A program made the position numbers and the translations under genes. Below the pieces are notes generated by a model, which worked only from the letters and a program-made list of their open reading frames with translations, ran no database searches and was not told the origin of the DNA. From Clostridiaceae bacterium (GTDB lineage: Bacteria > Bacillota_I > Bacilli_A > Erysipelotrichales > Coprobacillaceae), in NCBI GenBank assembly GCA_902363625.1, contig CABJAS010000001.1, positions 211,031-275,030 on the forward strand: a stretch of 64,000 bases of DNA, written 5' to 3'. Positions 56,036 to 63,885 of this stretch are shown in pieces; the stretch's first letter is position 1; the number at the start of each line of letters is the position of its first letter.

Positions 56036-56548
56036 TTAGCTTGCTTTCTGCTCCATATGTATTTTAATTCTGACGTATTCGATCTCATTCGCATACTTGC
56101 TGTCATCTGCTGCATCTGGCCATATGATTCTGATTTTCCAGTTATCTGTCTGTGCATTTAAGCCCAGAACACTTTGATAATTCGTTTTCGTATTGGCGGC
56201 TACAGTTTTCCATGTTGTTCCGCCATCCTTGGAAAATGCAAACTTCAATGGAATATTTTCTGCTGTTTCAACTGTGAATTCATATATCTGTGAAACCTCA
56301 GCTGTTTTTGAATCCTTTGTATTGGTTACGCTGAAGGCTACGATTCTCTGATCACCGGGATGCGTTGGCATATCATCATTCGTTAATGTAAATTCTGCAT
56401 CATTCTGATATAAAGCAACTGTCGCAGTTCCAGACCCTGTTAATGATGTGGTATAGCGGGCAAGTGTGACGGCTCCCATGACCAGCAGAATGATGAGCAG
56501 TCCTCCCAAAGTCTTTTTTAGTGTTGCATTATTTTTCTTCTGTTTCAT
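56036..56548 (-). CDS. TasA/camelysin-like protein 2 (SipW substrate)
   Basis: A 170-residue protein with a SipW-type signal (hydrophobic core then GAVTLARYTTSLTGSGTATV) and a camelysin-like Ig-type body containing HPGDQRIVAFSVTNTKD. The GSGTATVA stretch after the signal is shared with the major fibre protein. I start at 56548 (MKQKK), behind GAGGTGCAGAGG; its coding region overlaps the SipW gene by 20 bp, so it is translationally coupled to its own peptidase. Confidence 0.8.
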   Translation of the reverse strand: MKQKKNNATLKKTLGGLLIILLVMGAVTLARYTTSLTGSGTATVALYQNDAEFTLTNDDMPTHPGDQRIVAFSVTNTKDSKTAEVSQIYEFTVETAENIPLKFAFSKDGGTTWKTVAANTKTNYQSVLGLNAQTDNWKIRIIWPDAADDSKYANEIEYVRIKIHMEQKAS

Positions 56549-57041
56549 CCTCTGCACCTCTGTTTCTTCCTGTCCATATGTACCAGATCGCACATATCAC
56601 GAATAAGCAAATAATCCCGATCGGAGATTTCAGCCATATATATAAGTATCCGATATAGGGAATCGCCATGATGACACTGCCCATGATCTGTTCCTGCGTG
56701 ATTTCCTTTTCATCAGGGGTATTGTTGGCATCCCCCTTCGTTATAAAATGATCATTGTTTTGTTCAATGATTCGATGGGTAATGATAACGCCATCTTCTT
56801 CAAACATGACGATATCATTGACTGCATACTGCTTTTGTTCCTTTGTAAATGCCATACTGCCAACTGGCAGTGTTGGTTCCATGGAGCCTGTCAGTACGCT
56901 TCGATAGTTAAATCCGAATATATTCGCTGTTTCATCATGAAGGATGAATTTGTTGTATGTCTGAACACCTAATATGATCATCAATAAACCAATGAGAAGG
57001 GAAAGCAAAATCGTAATGAATTTTTGTATCAGTCTTTTCAT
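56529..57041 (-). CDS. sipW: Signal peptidase I, SipW (ER/archaeal) type, copy 2
   Basis: The 170-residue protein has N- and C-terminal transmembrane helices and the ER-type active site: Ser in LTGSMEPTLPVGS, His in VIITHRI where bacterial enzymes have Lys, and Asp in ITKGDANNTPD. SipW-type peptidases process TasA-like substrates. Its ATG overlaps the stop of the anchor gene (ATGA) and its end overlaps the TasA-like gene 2. Confidence 0.92.
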   Translation of the reverse strand: MKRLIQKFITILLSLLIGLLMIILGVQTYNKFILHDETANIFGFNYRSVLTGSMEPTLPVGSMAFTKEQKQYAVNDIVMFEEDGVIITHRIIEQNNDHFITKGDANNTPDEKEITQEQIMGSVIMAIPYIGYLYIWLKSPIGIICLFVICAIWYIWTGRNRGAEDETEEK

Positions 57042-58636
57042 TTGCTTTCCACTTCTTCTACATGAACGCTGAGTTTCAGTTCAAATTTTGCCTGTTTCTT
57101 TCCTAATTCCGTATCTTTTGTGTCTGATCCCTCAAACGGCCATCGCCATTCCAAGCGATAGAGCTTGACATTTGATTTGCTGCTGCCGCTGCCAATGGTT
57201 CCATCATCCGAAAGAACAAGATTTCCATCTTTAAGACTCTTCCATTCCGTACTGTTTGGTACGACACTTTCTACTGTTGGAATCTCACTGAGTCTGTATT
57301 CAAGCGGGAATTCATCATCCGATAATTTCGCTAGCTTGATCTGGACATTCAATGCAGTATCTCGCTTGTTTTCTATCTGGAAGATATAGCTGCCTTCTGA
57401 ACCCGGTTCTATGATTGGGACATTGTCCTTGTTTCTTCTTCCTGTATCAAAGAGATCCAGTGCAGTCAGTGGTGTTTTCACATCCCATGGGGAAGTCCAG
57501 CTGAGCTTATTTCGTCCAACAACGGAGTATCCTTCCGGTGTATCGGGTACATCAGGTTTTGGATCATCAGGATCCACTGGTTTATCAGGATCTACCGGCT
57601 TGTCAGGGTCAACAGGCTTGTCTGGGTCAATAGGAGTATCCGGGTCTACCGGTTTATCAGGATCGACTGGTTTGTCTGGATCTATCGGCTTATCAGGATC
57701 TATTGGAGTATCTGGATCTGCAGGTTTATCCGGTTCACTAGGCTCAATCGGTTTGACATCACCATCCGGTGTGATATTTGATGGCTTATCATTTGGTATA
57801 TCGGTTGTTGTTCCATTTTCATTATCAATAACCTCGTTACGGTCATTGTCAATTACAGTGTCAGTATCAGGGAACACGATCGTTCCATCGCCTTCAACCT
57901 TGACACCATCATCAAATGTTGTTCCATCTTTCGGTATGCTGATAACAGTATTATCTGGTTCAACGATATATGGATAATGGATAATATTGTTATTCTCTAG
58001 GATGACAGTTCCAGAAGGCAGTACGATCTGTCCGTCTTTGACCTTCAGCTGTCCATCCTGTGTGAAGACCTGACCTTTATCTGTAACAGCATATGTTTCC
58101 TCTGGAATCAGGAGAAGATCTTGACCATTCACTTCTACTTTCAGCTCCAGATAGCGGATATTCGTCGACAGCTGTACGACATAGTTCCCATCCTTATTCT
58201 TCTTGATATGAAAATCTTTTTCGCTCTTGCCTTGTTCTACATTCATATAGGCTTTCGCCAATACATTGCCATCATCATCCAGCACAGAAAGGGTATGCTC
58301 TGCCGGGTCGACTTCCCTGAACAGGAACCAGCCATTCTCATCTGTCGTGGTATCCATGACATCGGAATGAAGCTGTACATGACCATTATGAAACACCTTT
58401 CCATCGGAATAGGTAACCTGACCACTCACATGGATGCTGCGCTTTTCAATCGGTTCTATGGTGATGTTGTCAACTACCGGCGGTTCATCTAAGTGCTTGT
58501 TCAGCATCAGACTCACGCCAATACTGGACACCAGCAAAAGAAGCAGCAATATCAGAATCAGCATTTTGCGCTTTTTCTTTGGTTCCTGCTGTTGTGTCTG
58601 TTCCATTGTACTTTCTTCTTTTATATCTTCGTTCAT
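57038..58636 (-). CDS. Membrane-anchored fibre-associated protein with PDKPVDP stalk
   Basis: The 532-residue protein has an N-terminal transmembrane anchor (about 25-45) after a Gln/Lys-rich cytoplasmic tail, a carboxypeptidase-regulatory-like beta domain (VSGQVTYSDGKVFHNGHVQL), a second beta region, a proline-rich stalk of repeated DPDKPVDPDKPID units (57558-57730), and a C-terminal domain (about 390-530) with SYIFQIENKRDTALNVQIKL, which resembles the TasA-like fold. It may tether fibres to the membrane, comparable in place to TapA of Bacillus; this role is inference. The start follows AAGGAGAACCAT. Confidence 0.75.
   Translation of the reverse strand: MNEDIKEESTMEQTQQQEPKKKRKMLILILLLLLLVSSIGVSLMLNKHLDEPPVVDNITIEPIEKRSIHVSGQVTYSDGKVFHNGHVQLHSDVMDTTTDENGWFLFREVDPAEHTLSVLDDDGNVLAKAYMNVEQGKSEKDFHIKKNKDGNYVVQLSTNIRYLELKVEVNGQDLLLIPEETYAVTDKGQVFTQDGQLKVKDGQIVLPSGTVILENNNIIHYPYIVEPDNTVISIPKDGTTFDDGVKVEGDGTIVFPDTDTVIDNDRNEVIDNENGTTTDIPNDKPSNITPDGDVKPIEPSEPDKPADPDTPIDPDKPIDPDKPVDPDKPVDPDTPIDPDKPVDPDKPVDPDKPVDPDDPKPDVPDTPEGYSVVGRNKLSWTSPWDVKTPLTALDLFDTGRRNKDNVPIIEPGSEGSYIFQIENKRDTALNVQIKLAKLSDDEFPLEYRLSEIPTVESVVPNSTEWKSLKDGNLVLSDDGTIGSGSSKSNVKLYRLEWRWPFEGSDTKDTELGKKQAKFELKLSVHVEEVESK
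57558..57730 (-). repeat. Tandem repeat encoding the PDKPVDP stalk
   Basis: An array of 18-base-type units coding DPDKPV/DPDTPI. It also creates an artefactual Ser/Gly-rich frame on the plus strand. Confidence 0.8.
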
Positions 58637-58665
58637 ATGGTTCTCCTTCCGGATTGTATTTTCCT

Positions 58666-58762
58666 TTATCAAGGCACACAGCTTTTTAATTCTGTATGCT
58701 TTGATAAAGGGCAGTGCTGGCACAACACACTGCCAGTTATTCGTGCCTTATCTTACGTAAGA
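58666..58762 (-). promoter_or_regulatory. Three hairpins between the major fibre gene and the downstream genes
   Basis: Read on the minus strand: TCTTACGTAAGA (58751-58762), GGCAGTG/CACTGCC (58710-58734), then TTATCAA...TTGATAA with an inner ACAG/CTGT stem (58666-58707). None has a strong T-run, so an mRNA-stabilising or partial-attenuation role is likelier than full termination. Confidence 0.55.
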
Positions 58763-58783
58763 TGTTAATTTACTGCCGAATAC

Positions 58784-59425
58784 TTAAGATGCAGCGGCCG
58801 CTTTCTGTTCAGCAGTTACTTTCACATTGATCGTTCCAGTTGTCGGTGTTTTACCATTTGCTGTATCTTCTGTATCCTTATTTGTATTTGACGTTTCATC
58901 ATAATTCCAGCGCCATTCGATATCCATAGAGCTTTTTGCTTTTGAAGCATCACTCATATCGCTCAAACTCAATTCTTTTGTTGCGACTTTGATATCTGTA
59001 TCCACTGTGATAGCACTGACTTTTGTCCAAGTTCCATCAAGTTTGATTTCAAGATTTGTTGGCAGTTTAGCTTTTTCTGCTGAAGTAATATTGATATATG
59101 TCGTTACGGTTGCCGCAACTTCTGTACCCGTGAAGTCATAGAAGACTTTTGCTGTTCCTGAATCACCAGGAGCGATCACTGTATCCTTAACATTGACATT
59201 TGTTGTCTTTGTTTCTGCCAGCGTAAAGGTTCCATATGCTGAGTCACTTACACTGTCTGCAGTTTGACCAGCTTTAAACACCCATTTAGCTGCAACAGTA
59301 GTTCCAGTTCCAGCTACTTCTGATGCATATTTAGCCAATGTTCCGCCAGTCATGCACGTCGTCACGAGTGTCAATGCAAAGGCAGCCACTCCTAAACGTG
59401 CTGCTATGCTTTTCTTTCTCTTCAT
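58784..59425 (-). CDS. Major TasA/camelysin-like fibre protein
   Basis: The 213-residue protein has a SipW-type signal (MKRKKSIAARLGVAAFALTL then TGGTLAKYASEVAGTGTTVA) and a Thr/Ala/Lys-rich camelysin-like body with few aromatic residues and no Cys in the mature part. It is the first substrate gene after the first SipW and is followed by stable hairpins, as expected of the most abundant subunit. It has its own candidate promoter (59451-59480). The start at 59425 follows GGAGGAAAAAGAA. Confidence 0.82.
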   Translation of the reverse strand: MKRKKSIAARLGVAAFALTLVTTCMTGGTLAKYASEVAGTGTTVAAKWVFKAGQTADSVSDSAYGTFTLAETKTTNVNVKDTVIAPGDSGTAKVFYDFTGTEVAATVTTYINITSAEKAKLPTNLEIKLDGTWTKVSAITVDTDIKVATKELSLSDMSDASKAKSSMDIEWRWNYDETSNTNKDTEDTANGKTPTTGTINVKVTAEQKAAAAS

Positions 59426-59450
59426 TTCTTTTTCCTCCATTGTTCTTTTA

Positions 59451-59480
59451 TATGTAAACATCATCCAATGTCTGTGCCAA
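59451..59480 (-). promoter_or_regulatory. Candidate promoter of the major fibre gene
   Basis: TTGGCA, 18-base spacer, TACATA on the minus strand, in the 82-bp gap between the SipW and fibre genes. Confidence 0.4.
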
Positions 59481-59507
59481 CTTATCAGATGTTGTGTTAC
59501 AACGTGT

Positions 59508-60140
59508 TTAATCTGTTTCTTCCATCTGCTGTTTTTCAGCTCTTAGTTTTGCGAGTTCTTCTTCCAGTCTCTGTTTTTCCTTCAGCTGTTCATCTCGCTC
59601 ACTGTGTTCCTGCTGACGTTCCTTTCGTCTCATCATCAGGTCATATACGATATACAATGCAAAGGGAACACCCAGACAGATCATCATGCCCTGTGTACTC
59701 TGCATGAACATCATGATGCTTCCCAGCTTGGGAATATGAAAACCTTTATAGATTCCCTGTATCTGATCCGGATAGACGACCAGTCGATCCTCTATATTGT
59801 TGTAGTCTCCTTTTGTGACATAGGCGACTTTTCCCTCATGCTCTGTAACACTGATGATCCTATGGGTCGTTGCCTTGCCGGATACCAGATAGGTGATGAC
59901 ATCACCCTTCTGCAGATTCTCTGTGTTGTCAACATCTTCAATGATGACGGCATCGCCGGCATCAAATGTTGGTGACATGGAACCGGACAGAACGATGTTC
60001 ATACGGTAGCCAAAAAATCCGGGTATATTTTCACTGTCACTAAAGCCGTTGAATATAATGACCAGATTGATGATAATGATGGGGATGAATAGGATACATG
60101 CCAGTGTCCCGATCACAGCTGATGGTTTGATCTTTTTCAT
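59508..60140 (-). CDS. sipW: Signal peptidase I, SipW (ER/archaeal) type, copy 1
   Basis: The 210-residue protein has an N-terminal transmembrane helix, Ser in LSGSMSPTFDAGD, His in ATTHRI, Asp in TKGDYNNIED, a second transmembrane helix, and an unusual charged coiled-coil C-terminus (about 170-208, Arg/Glu/Gln-rich) on the cytoplasmic side. Its ATG overlaps the stop of the GGDEF/EAL gene (ATGA), with AGAGGAGAGGAAACA as binding site, so its synthesis depends on translation of that phosphodiesterase. Confidence 0.92.
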   Translation of the reverse strand: MKKIKPSAVIGTLACILFIPIIIINLVIIFNGFSDSENIPGFFGYRMNIVLSGSMSPTFDAGDAVIIEDVDNTENLQKGDVITYLVSGKATTHRIISVTEHEGKVAYVTKGDYNNIEDRLVVYPDQIQGIYKGFHIPKLGSIMMFMQSTQGMMICLGVPFALYIVYDLMMRRKERQQEHSERDEQLKEKQRLEEELAKLRAEKQQMEETD

Positions 60141-61939
60141 TGTTTCCTCTCCTCTTTGTACGTTTTCAGTTCCTCTTTTTGCTGCATCCATAACGCTTCA
60201 AACTGCATGGCTTCCATCGGACGACCGATCAGATAGCCCTGTCCGATATCGCATCCGATCCTGCTGAGATATTCCAGCTGTTCCTCTGTTTCGATTCCTT
60301 CACAGATAACTGTCATATCGATTTCATGTGCCAGCTCGATGGTCTTTTCTATGATCGTGCGAGAACGCTGTTTATCTTCGATACCATCCAACAGGCATTT
60401 GTCGATCTTCAAAATATCGGCAGATACGACACTCAGGAAATTCAGGGATGCATATCCAGTTCCAAAATCATCAATCGCCAGCTGAAATCCTCTTTTATGC
60501 AGCTGTGCAGCCAGCTCAACCATTTCATCCTGCTGTTCCACAAATGCGGATTCTGTCAATTCAAAGGCGATATAATCATGCGGTATCTGATAACGGTCTA
60601 CCGTAGCACAGAAGTTCTCCAGATAATTCTCATAGCCGATATGCAGGCGTGACTGATTGATCGAGATCGGCTTGAGATGCAGTCCCTGATCGATCCACGT
60701 TCGCATCTGTTTGCATAACACCTCCAGCATATGGAAGTCAAAATTGATGATCAGACCATACTCCTCAAATGCGGGAATAAAGTCATTGGGCTGAACAAGT
60801 GTGCCATCCTGCTTTTTCCATCGACACAGTGCTTCTCCTGAAATGATCTCATGTGTCCTGATATCGAACTGTGGCTGTATGTATAATTTGAATTCATCCT
60901 CCAGCATAGCCGGTGCGGCTGCTTCCAAGAGTTCGTTTTTTTGTATCATGCTGTTCATCATGGAATCCTTATAATAGATGAGTTTGCTTCCGGTCACATT
61001 CTTGGGAACGGCCTGCTGTGCGATCAGTGCCTTGTCCAGCATATCGATGACATGCTCATGCTGGATATCCTGCGGTACATAGATACCGGCAATGAAACAG
61101 ATGTCCATATGGATCTTCCTGCTGATTCGTCTGTCGATCAGCTTTGCACGTACCTTATGCTCTATGCGATACATCAGCTCATCCTTAGTTGAAAAGCGAT
61201 ACGCTGCGGCAAAGATATCTTTTTCGATCCTTGCACAGGTTTCCCCCACATTGCATGTCTTTTGAAGATTCTTGGCGATATTGCGCAGTACCTGATCGCC
61301 AACACCATAGCCATGGACACGATTGATATATCGAAAATTCTTGATTCCAAACTTGATGATGGCATAGGAATCCTCTGGATATTTTTTAAATATGCATTCT
61401 GTTTCATGAATAAAGCCATTCATATTATGGATACCGGTAAGGGCATCGCTGTTGACCGCTTTACTTAGTTTCTCATTCATCTGGGAGTATGCCGATTTCG
61501 CCGCATCGATATTAAAATAATTGTTTTCTGTCAGATTGGTATCTGCGATGGAGTTATGGATATGAACGACTTTCCATAGGCCTTTCTCTTTTTTCCATAT
61601 CACTGAGAAACGCAGTGGCATCTCGATCAGACAGGAGGAATCGGAAGGCGTTTTGGCTGTCAGCGTGACCATGACGATGACCAGATCATCACTGATCTCG
61701 ATGCCATGAAACCATGTGTTCTCCATCTGAAAATAGCCTTCATATATTTTCTTTTCTTCTTCAAAGAACAGCATTGCCTCTTTGTAGTTGCTACATATCT
61801 CATTGATACCGGTACCGATCCAGCTTATCTTATCGGACAGGAATCCGGACAGGCCTGTATAATCACGCTTTACAAAATATAATTCCGCAAGGCGTTCTGT
61901 CAGTATTTCCAATTGATATGCTATTGTGGAGCTTGCCAC
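60137..61939 (-). CDS. NTF2-like/GGDEF(degenerate)/EAL c-di-GMP phosphodiesterase
   Basis: The 600-residue cytoplasmic protein has an NTF2/SnoaL-like domain (about 1-135), a GGDEF domain with EKDIF where GGDEF should be (inactive), and an intact EAL domain: GEALCRW (about 368-374), SINQS, ELTES, AIDDFGTGYASL, ILKIDK, CEGIE. It is probably a c-di-GMP phosphodiesterase. The start is a GTG at 61939 with GGGAG nine bases upstream; a TTG at 61945 is too close to that site. It lies directly upstream of, and is translationally coupled to, the first SipW gene, tying c-di-GMP breakdown to fibre export. Confidence 0.85.
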   Translation of the reverse strand: MASSTIAYQLEILTERLAELYFVKRDYTGLSGFLSDKISWIGTGINEICSNYKEAMLFFEEEKKIYEGYFQMENTWFHGIEISDDLVIVMVTLTAKTPSDSSCLIEMPLRFSVIWKKEKGLWKVVHIHNSIADTNLTENNYFNIDAAKSAYSQMNEKLSKAVNSDALTGIHNMNGFIHETECIFKKYPEDSYAIIKFGIKNFRYINRVHGYGVGDQVLRNIAKNLQKTCNVGETCARIEKDIFAAAYRFSTKDELMYRIEHKVRAKLIDRRISRKIHMDICFIAGIYVPQDIQHEHVIDMLDKALIAQQAVPKNVTGSKLIYYKDSMMNSMIQKNELLEAAAPAMLEDEFKLYIQPQFDIRTHEIISGEALCRWKKQDGTLVQPNDFIPAFEEYGLIINFDFHMLEVLCKQMRTWIDQGLHLKPISINQSRLHIGYENYLENFCATVDRYQIPHDYIAFELTESAFVEQQDEMVELAAQLHKRGFQLAIDDFGTGYASLNFLSVVSADILKIDKCLLDGIEDKQRSRTIIEKTIELAHEIDMTVICEGIETEEQLEYLSRIGCDIGQGYLIGRPMEAMQFEALWMQQKEELKTYKEERKQ

Positions 61940-61945
61940 ATCCAA

Positions 61946-62161
61946 TCACTCCCGCTTTCCTCTTTGCTTTCGCTTGAATTGACTTTCCTTTTTTCTAAAA
62001 TGTGCGATCACGATCTCATTTGCCTTCTCTTGTGATATCGGCTTCCCCCGATAGTAGAATTCCGGCTCCTGATTCATGTTCAATAAATGTGCCACTCCTG
62101 CACTTCGATACTGCTTATGCGTAAATATATCCGGCACATGAATCACATGCTGTTCTTCCAT
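61946..62161 (-). CDS. Small hypothetical protein of the fibre operon
   Basis: A 71-residue basic protein (MEEQHVIHVPDIFTHKQYRS ... FRKKESQFKRKQRGKRE) without a membrane segment. Not recognised. It sits between the LytTR and EAL genes with GGGAGGGTGTTTT before the start at 62161. A regulatory accessory role is possible from position only. Confidence 0.65.
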   Translation of the reverse strand: MEEQHVIHVPDIFTHKQYRSAGVAHLLNMNQEPEFYYRGKPISQEKANEIVIAHFRKKESQFKRKQRGKRE

Positions 62162-62177
62162 AAAACACCCTCCCATA

Positions 62178-62984
62178 TCATTGACTCAGCCAATCCCGAA
62201 CCTCGTTATAGCGTTCCTGTGATACAGGAACACTGATATCGTTTTGCAGCGTCAGCTCATAACGTGACAACGATAATGCATGATAGCGATTGACCAGATA
62301 GCTTTTATGTACCCGTTTAAACATTTTTCTATTTTTGTCACTCAGCATCTGTTCAAAATCAAGAAGTGTCAAACGGCCAAACACATCGTTCTTAGATAAA
62401 TGGATGATGCAGTTCATATCAAACGCTTCACAGTAGATGATGTCATGGATCTTGATGACATGGTAACGGTTCTTTCTGTCCTTGACTGTGATCGTCCCGT
62501 TTTTCTTGATGTCACGATTCACCAGCATTTCAAAATATCCCTTGGTAAACTTACCAATCTTATGCGGGAAGATTTCTCCCTCCTGCAAATTATTCATCGG
62601 ATTGGAGACATGGATATGCATGATCAAAAGTTCGTCTTTGTGCTTTTTCCAGACGAATGTGATTCTTTGCATGTCCCGATAGATTTCTCCGGATGACCTT
62701 GTCGTCTGTCCGGTATGTCTGCCAGTGATCACACAGCTGTGCGTATCATGCGATGCACATACATAATCAAAGGCCGTCAGCTCGATATCGGGAAGCTCAT
62801 TTGCTTCTTTTTTCAATACCGAGGCGATTTCCTCCTTACCTTGATAAAACTCTTCGGCACAGGAACCGATCCATATGCAGCTGCGATGTAAATAGCTTAT
62901 TGCGAAATCATCATCCTTTTTATAATGCCTGATCATGAGTTCTTTTGTCAGTTCTATACAGTGATGGATATCTTCCTTCTTCAT
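62178..62984 (-). CDS. LytTR regulator with N-terminal NTF2-like domain
   Basis: The 268-residue protein has an NTF2/SnoaL-like N-terminal domain (about 1-135: SYLHRSCIWIGSCAEEFYQG, FVWKKHKDELLIMHIHVSN) and a C-terminal LytTR DNA-binding domain (about 163-267: ITVKDRKNRYHVIKIHDIIY, FKRVHKSYLVNRYH). There is no receiver domain, so it is not a standard response regulator; the NTF2-like part may be the sensor. It heads the fibre operon. ATG 62984 has GGGAG 11 bases upstream; ATG 63002 is the alternative start. Its first 415 bp and leader are duplicated in inverted orientation at 63418-63885. Confidence 0.82.
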   Translation of the reverse strand: MKKEDIHHCIELTKELMIRHYKKDDDFAISYLHRSCIWIGSCAEEFYQGKEEIASVLKKEANELPDIELTAFDYVCASHDTHSCVITGRHTGQTTRSSGEIYRDMQRITFVWKKHKDELLIMHIHVSNPMNNLQEGEIFPHKIGKFTKGYFEMLVNRDIKKNGTITVKDRKNRYHVIKIHDIIYCEAFDMNCIIHLSKNDVFGRLTLLDFEQMLSDKNRKMFKRVHKSYLVNRYHALSLSRYELTLQNDISVPVSQERYNEVRDWLSQ

Positions 62985-63037
62985 GTCATTTCTGTCTCCC
63001 ATTTTCTTAAATTTGCACCACATAATACGGATTATGT
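62570..63037 (-). repeat. Left arm of a 468-bp perfect inverted repeat
   Basis: Identical to the reverse complement of 63418-63885 by line-by-line comparison. It covers the leader and the first 415 bp of the LytTR gene. Confidence 0.9.
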
Positions 63038-63043
63038 GGTGCA
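63014..63043. repeat. 30-bp palindrome at the inner edge of the inverted repeat
   Basis: TGCACCACATAAT and ATTATGTGGTGCA pair perfectly around four bases. The inverted-repeat identity ends inside this palindrome; on the right side its outer six bases differ. Confidence 0.85.
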
Positions 63044-63071
63044 GTTTATGAAGCATGATAAGGAAACGCAC

Positions 63072-63132
63072 AAAAAGGCATCACGAATGGATGCCATTTC
63101 AAAAATCAAGACATCAGATTTGATCCGATGTC
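63072..63132 (-). terminator. Attenuator-like hairpins in the LytTR operon leader
   Basis: On the minus strand GACATC/GATGTC (63110-63132) is followed by GGCATC-CATTCGT-GATGCC and five T (63072-63096), upstream of the LytTR start. A transcript from the promoter at 63196-63225 would meet it before the gene. Confidence 0.55.
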
Positions 63133-63166
63133 CTTTCCTAATATTTTTTTATGATACTGTTTTCAT

Positions 63167-63187
63167 GGCGTTTTTACGCCTTTTTTT
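63167..63187 (+). terminator. Plus-strand terminator in the inverted-repeat spacer
   Basis: GGCGT-TTTT-ACGCC followed by seven T on the plus strand. Confidence 0.65.
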
Positions 63188-63195
63188 GGTATGAA

Positions 63196-63225
63196 ATCAT
63201 AACTATGTCACACAAAAAGTGTAAA
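63196..63225 (-). promoter_or_regulatory. Candidate promoter of the LytTR/fibre operon
   Basis: TTTACA, 18-base spacer, TATGAT on the minus strand, about 210 bases upstream of the LytTR start codon. Confidence 0.45.
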
Positions 63226-63417
63226 AAAATAGATTTCCCCAAAATATTTTGTTGTTCACCAATATTCGTTGTCGAAGATTGTACAACATGGTAAGATTAA
63301 TCGTGTAAAACGGTTACAGAATCACTAATATCAAATTTTTACCAATATGCTGCCTTAGGGGAGCCTTTGAAAAACCGCTATTTTATAGGACTTTTGCATA
63401 CATAAAAGCCGTTTACA

Positions 63418-63885
63418 ACATAATCCGTATTATGTGGTGCAAATTTAAGAAAATGGGAGACAGAAATGACATGAAGAAGGAAGATATCCATCACTGTATA
63501 GAACTGACAAAAGAACTCATGATCAGGCATTATAAAAAGGATGATGATTTCGCAATAAGCTATTTACATCGCAGCTGCATATGGATCGGTTCCTGTGCCG
63601 AAGAGTTTTATCAAGGTAAGGAGGAAATCGCCTCGGTATTGAAAAAAGAAGCAAATGAGCTTCCCGATATCGAGCTGACGGCCTTTGATTATGTATGTGC
63701 ATCGCATGATACGCACAGCTGTGTGATCACTGGCAGACATACCGGACAGACGACAAGGTCATCCGGAGAAATCTATCGGGACATGCAAAGAATCACATTC
63801 GTCTGGAAAAAGCACAAAGACGAACTTTTGATCATGCATATCCATGTCTCCAATCCGATGAATAATTTGCAGGAGGGAGAAATCT
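63418..63885 (+). repeat. Right arm of the 468-bp perfect inverted repeat
   Basis: A mirror copy of the LytTR leader and 5' coding region, 380 bp from the left arm. The copy ends where the 111-bp tandem repeat begins. Confidence 0.9.

Noticed and set aside
57411..57977. 188-codon plus-strand frame rich in SGSTGLSG
   Set aside because: It is the antisense reading of the PDKPVDP-coding repeat in the anchor gene, with no ribosome binding site of its own.
59457..59480. Sigma-54-like TGGCAC-N5-TTGG upstream of the fibre gene
   Set aside because: The -12 element is TTGG rather than TTGC, and a normal sigma-A reading of the same bases is at least as good.
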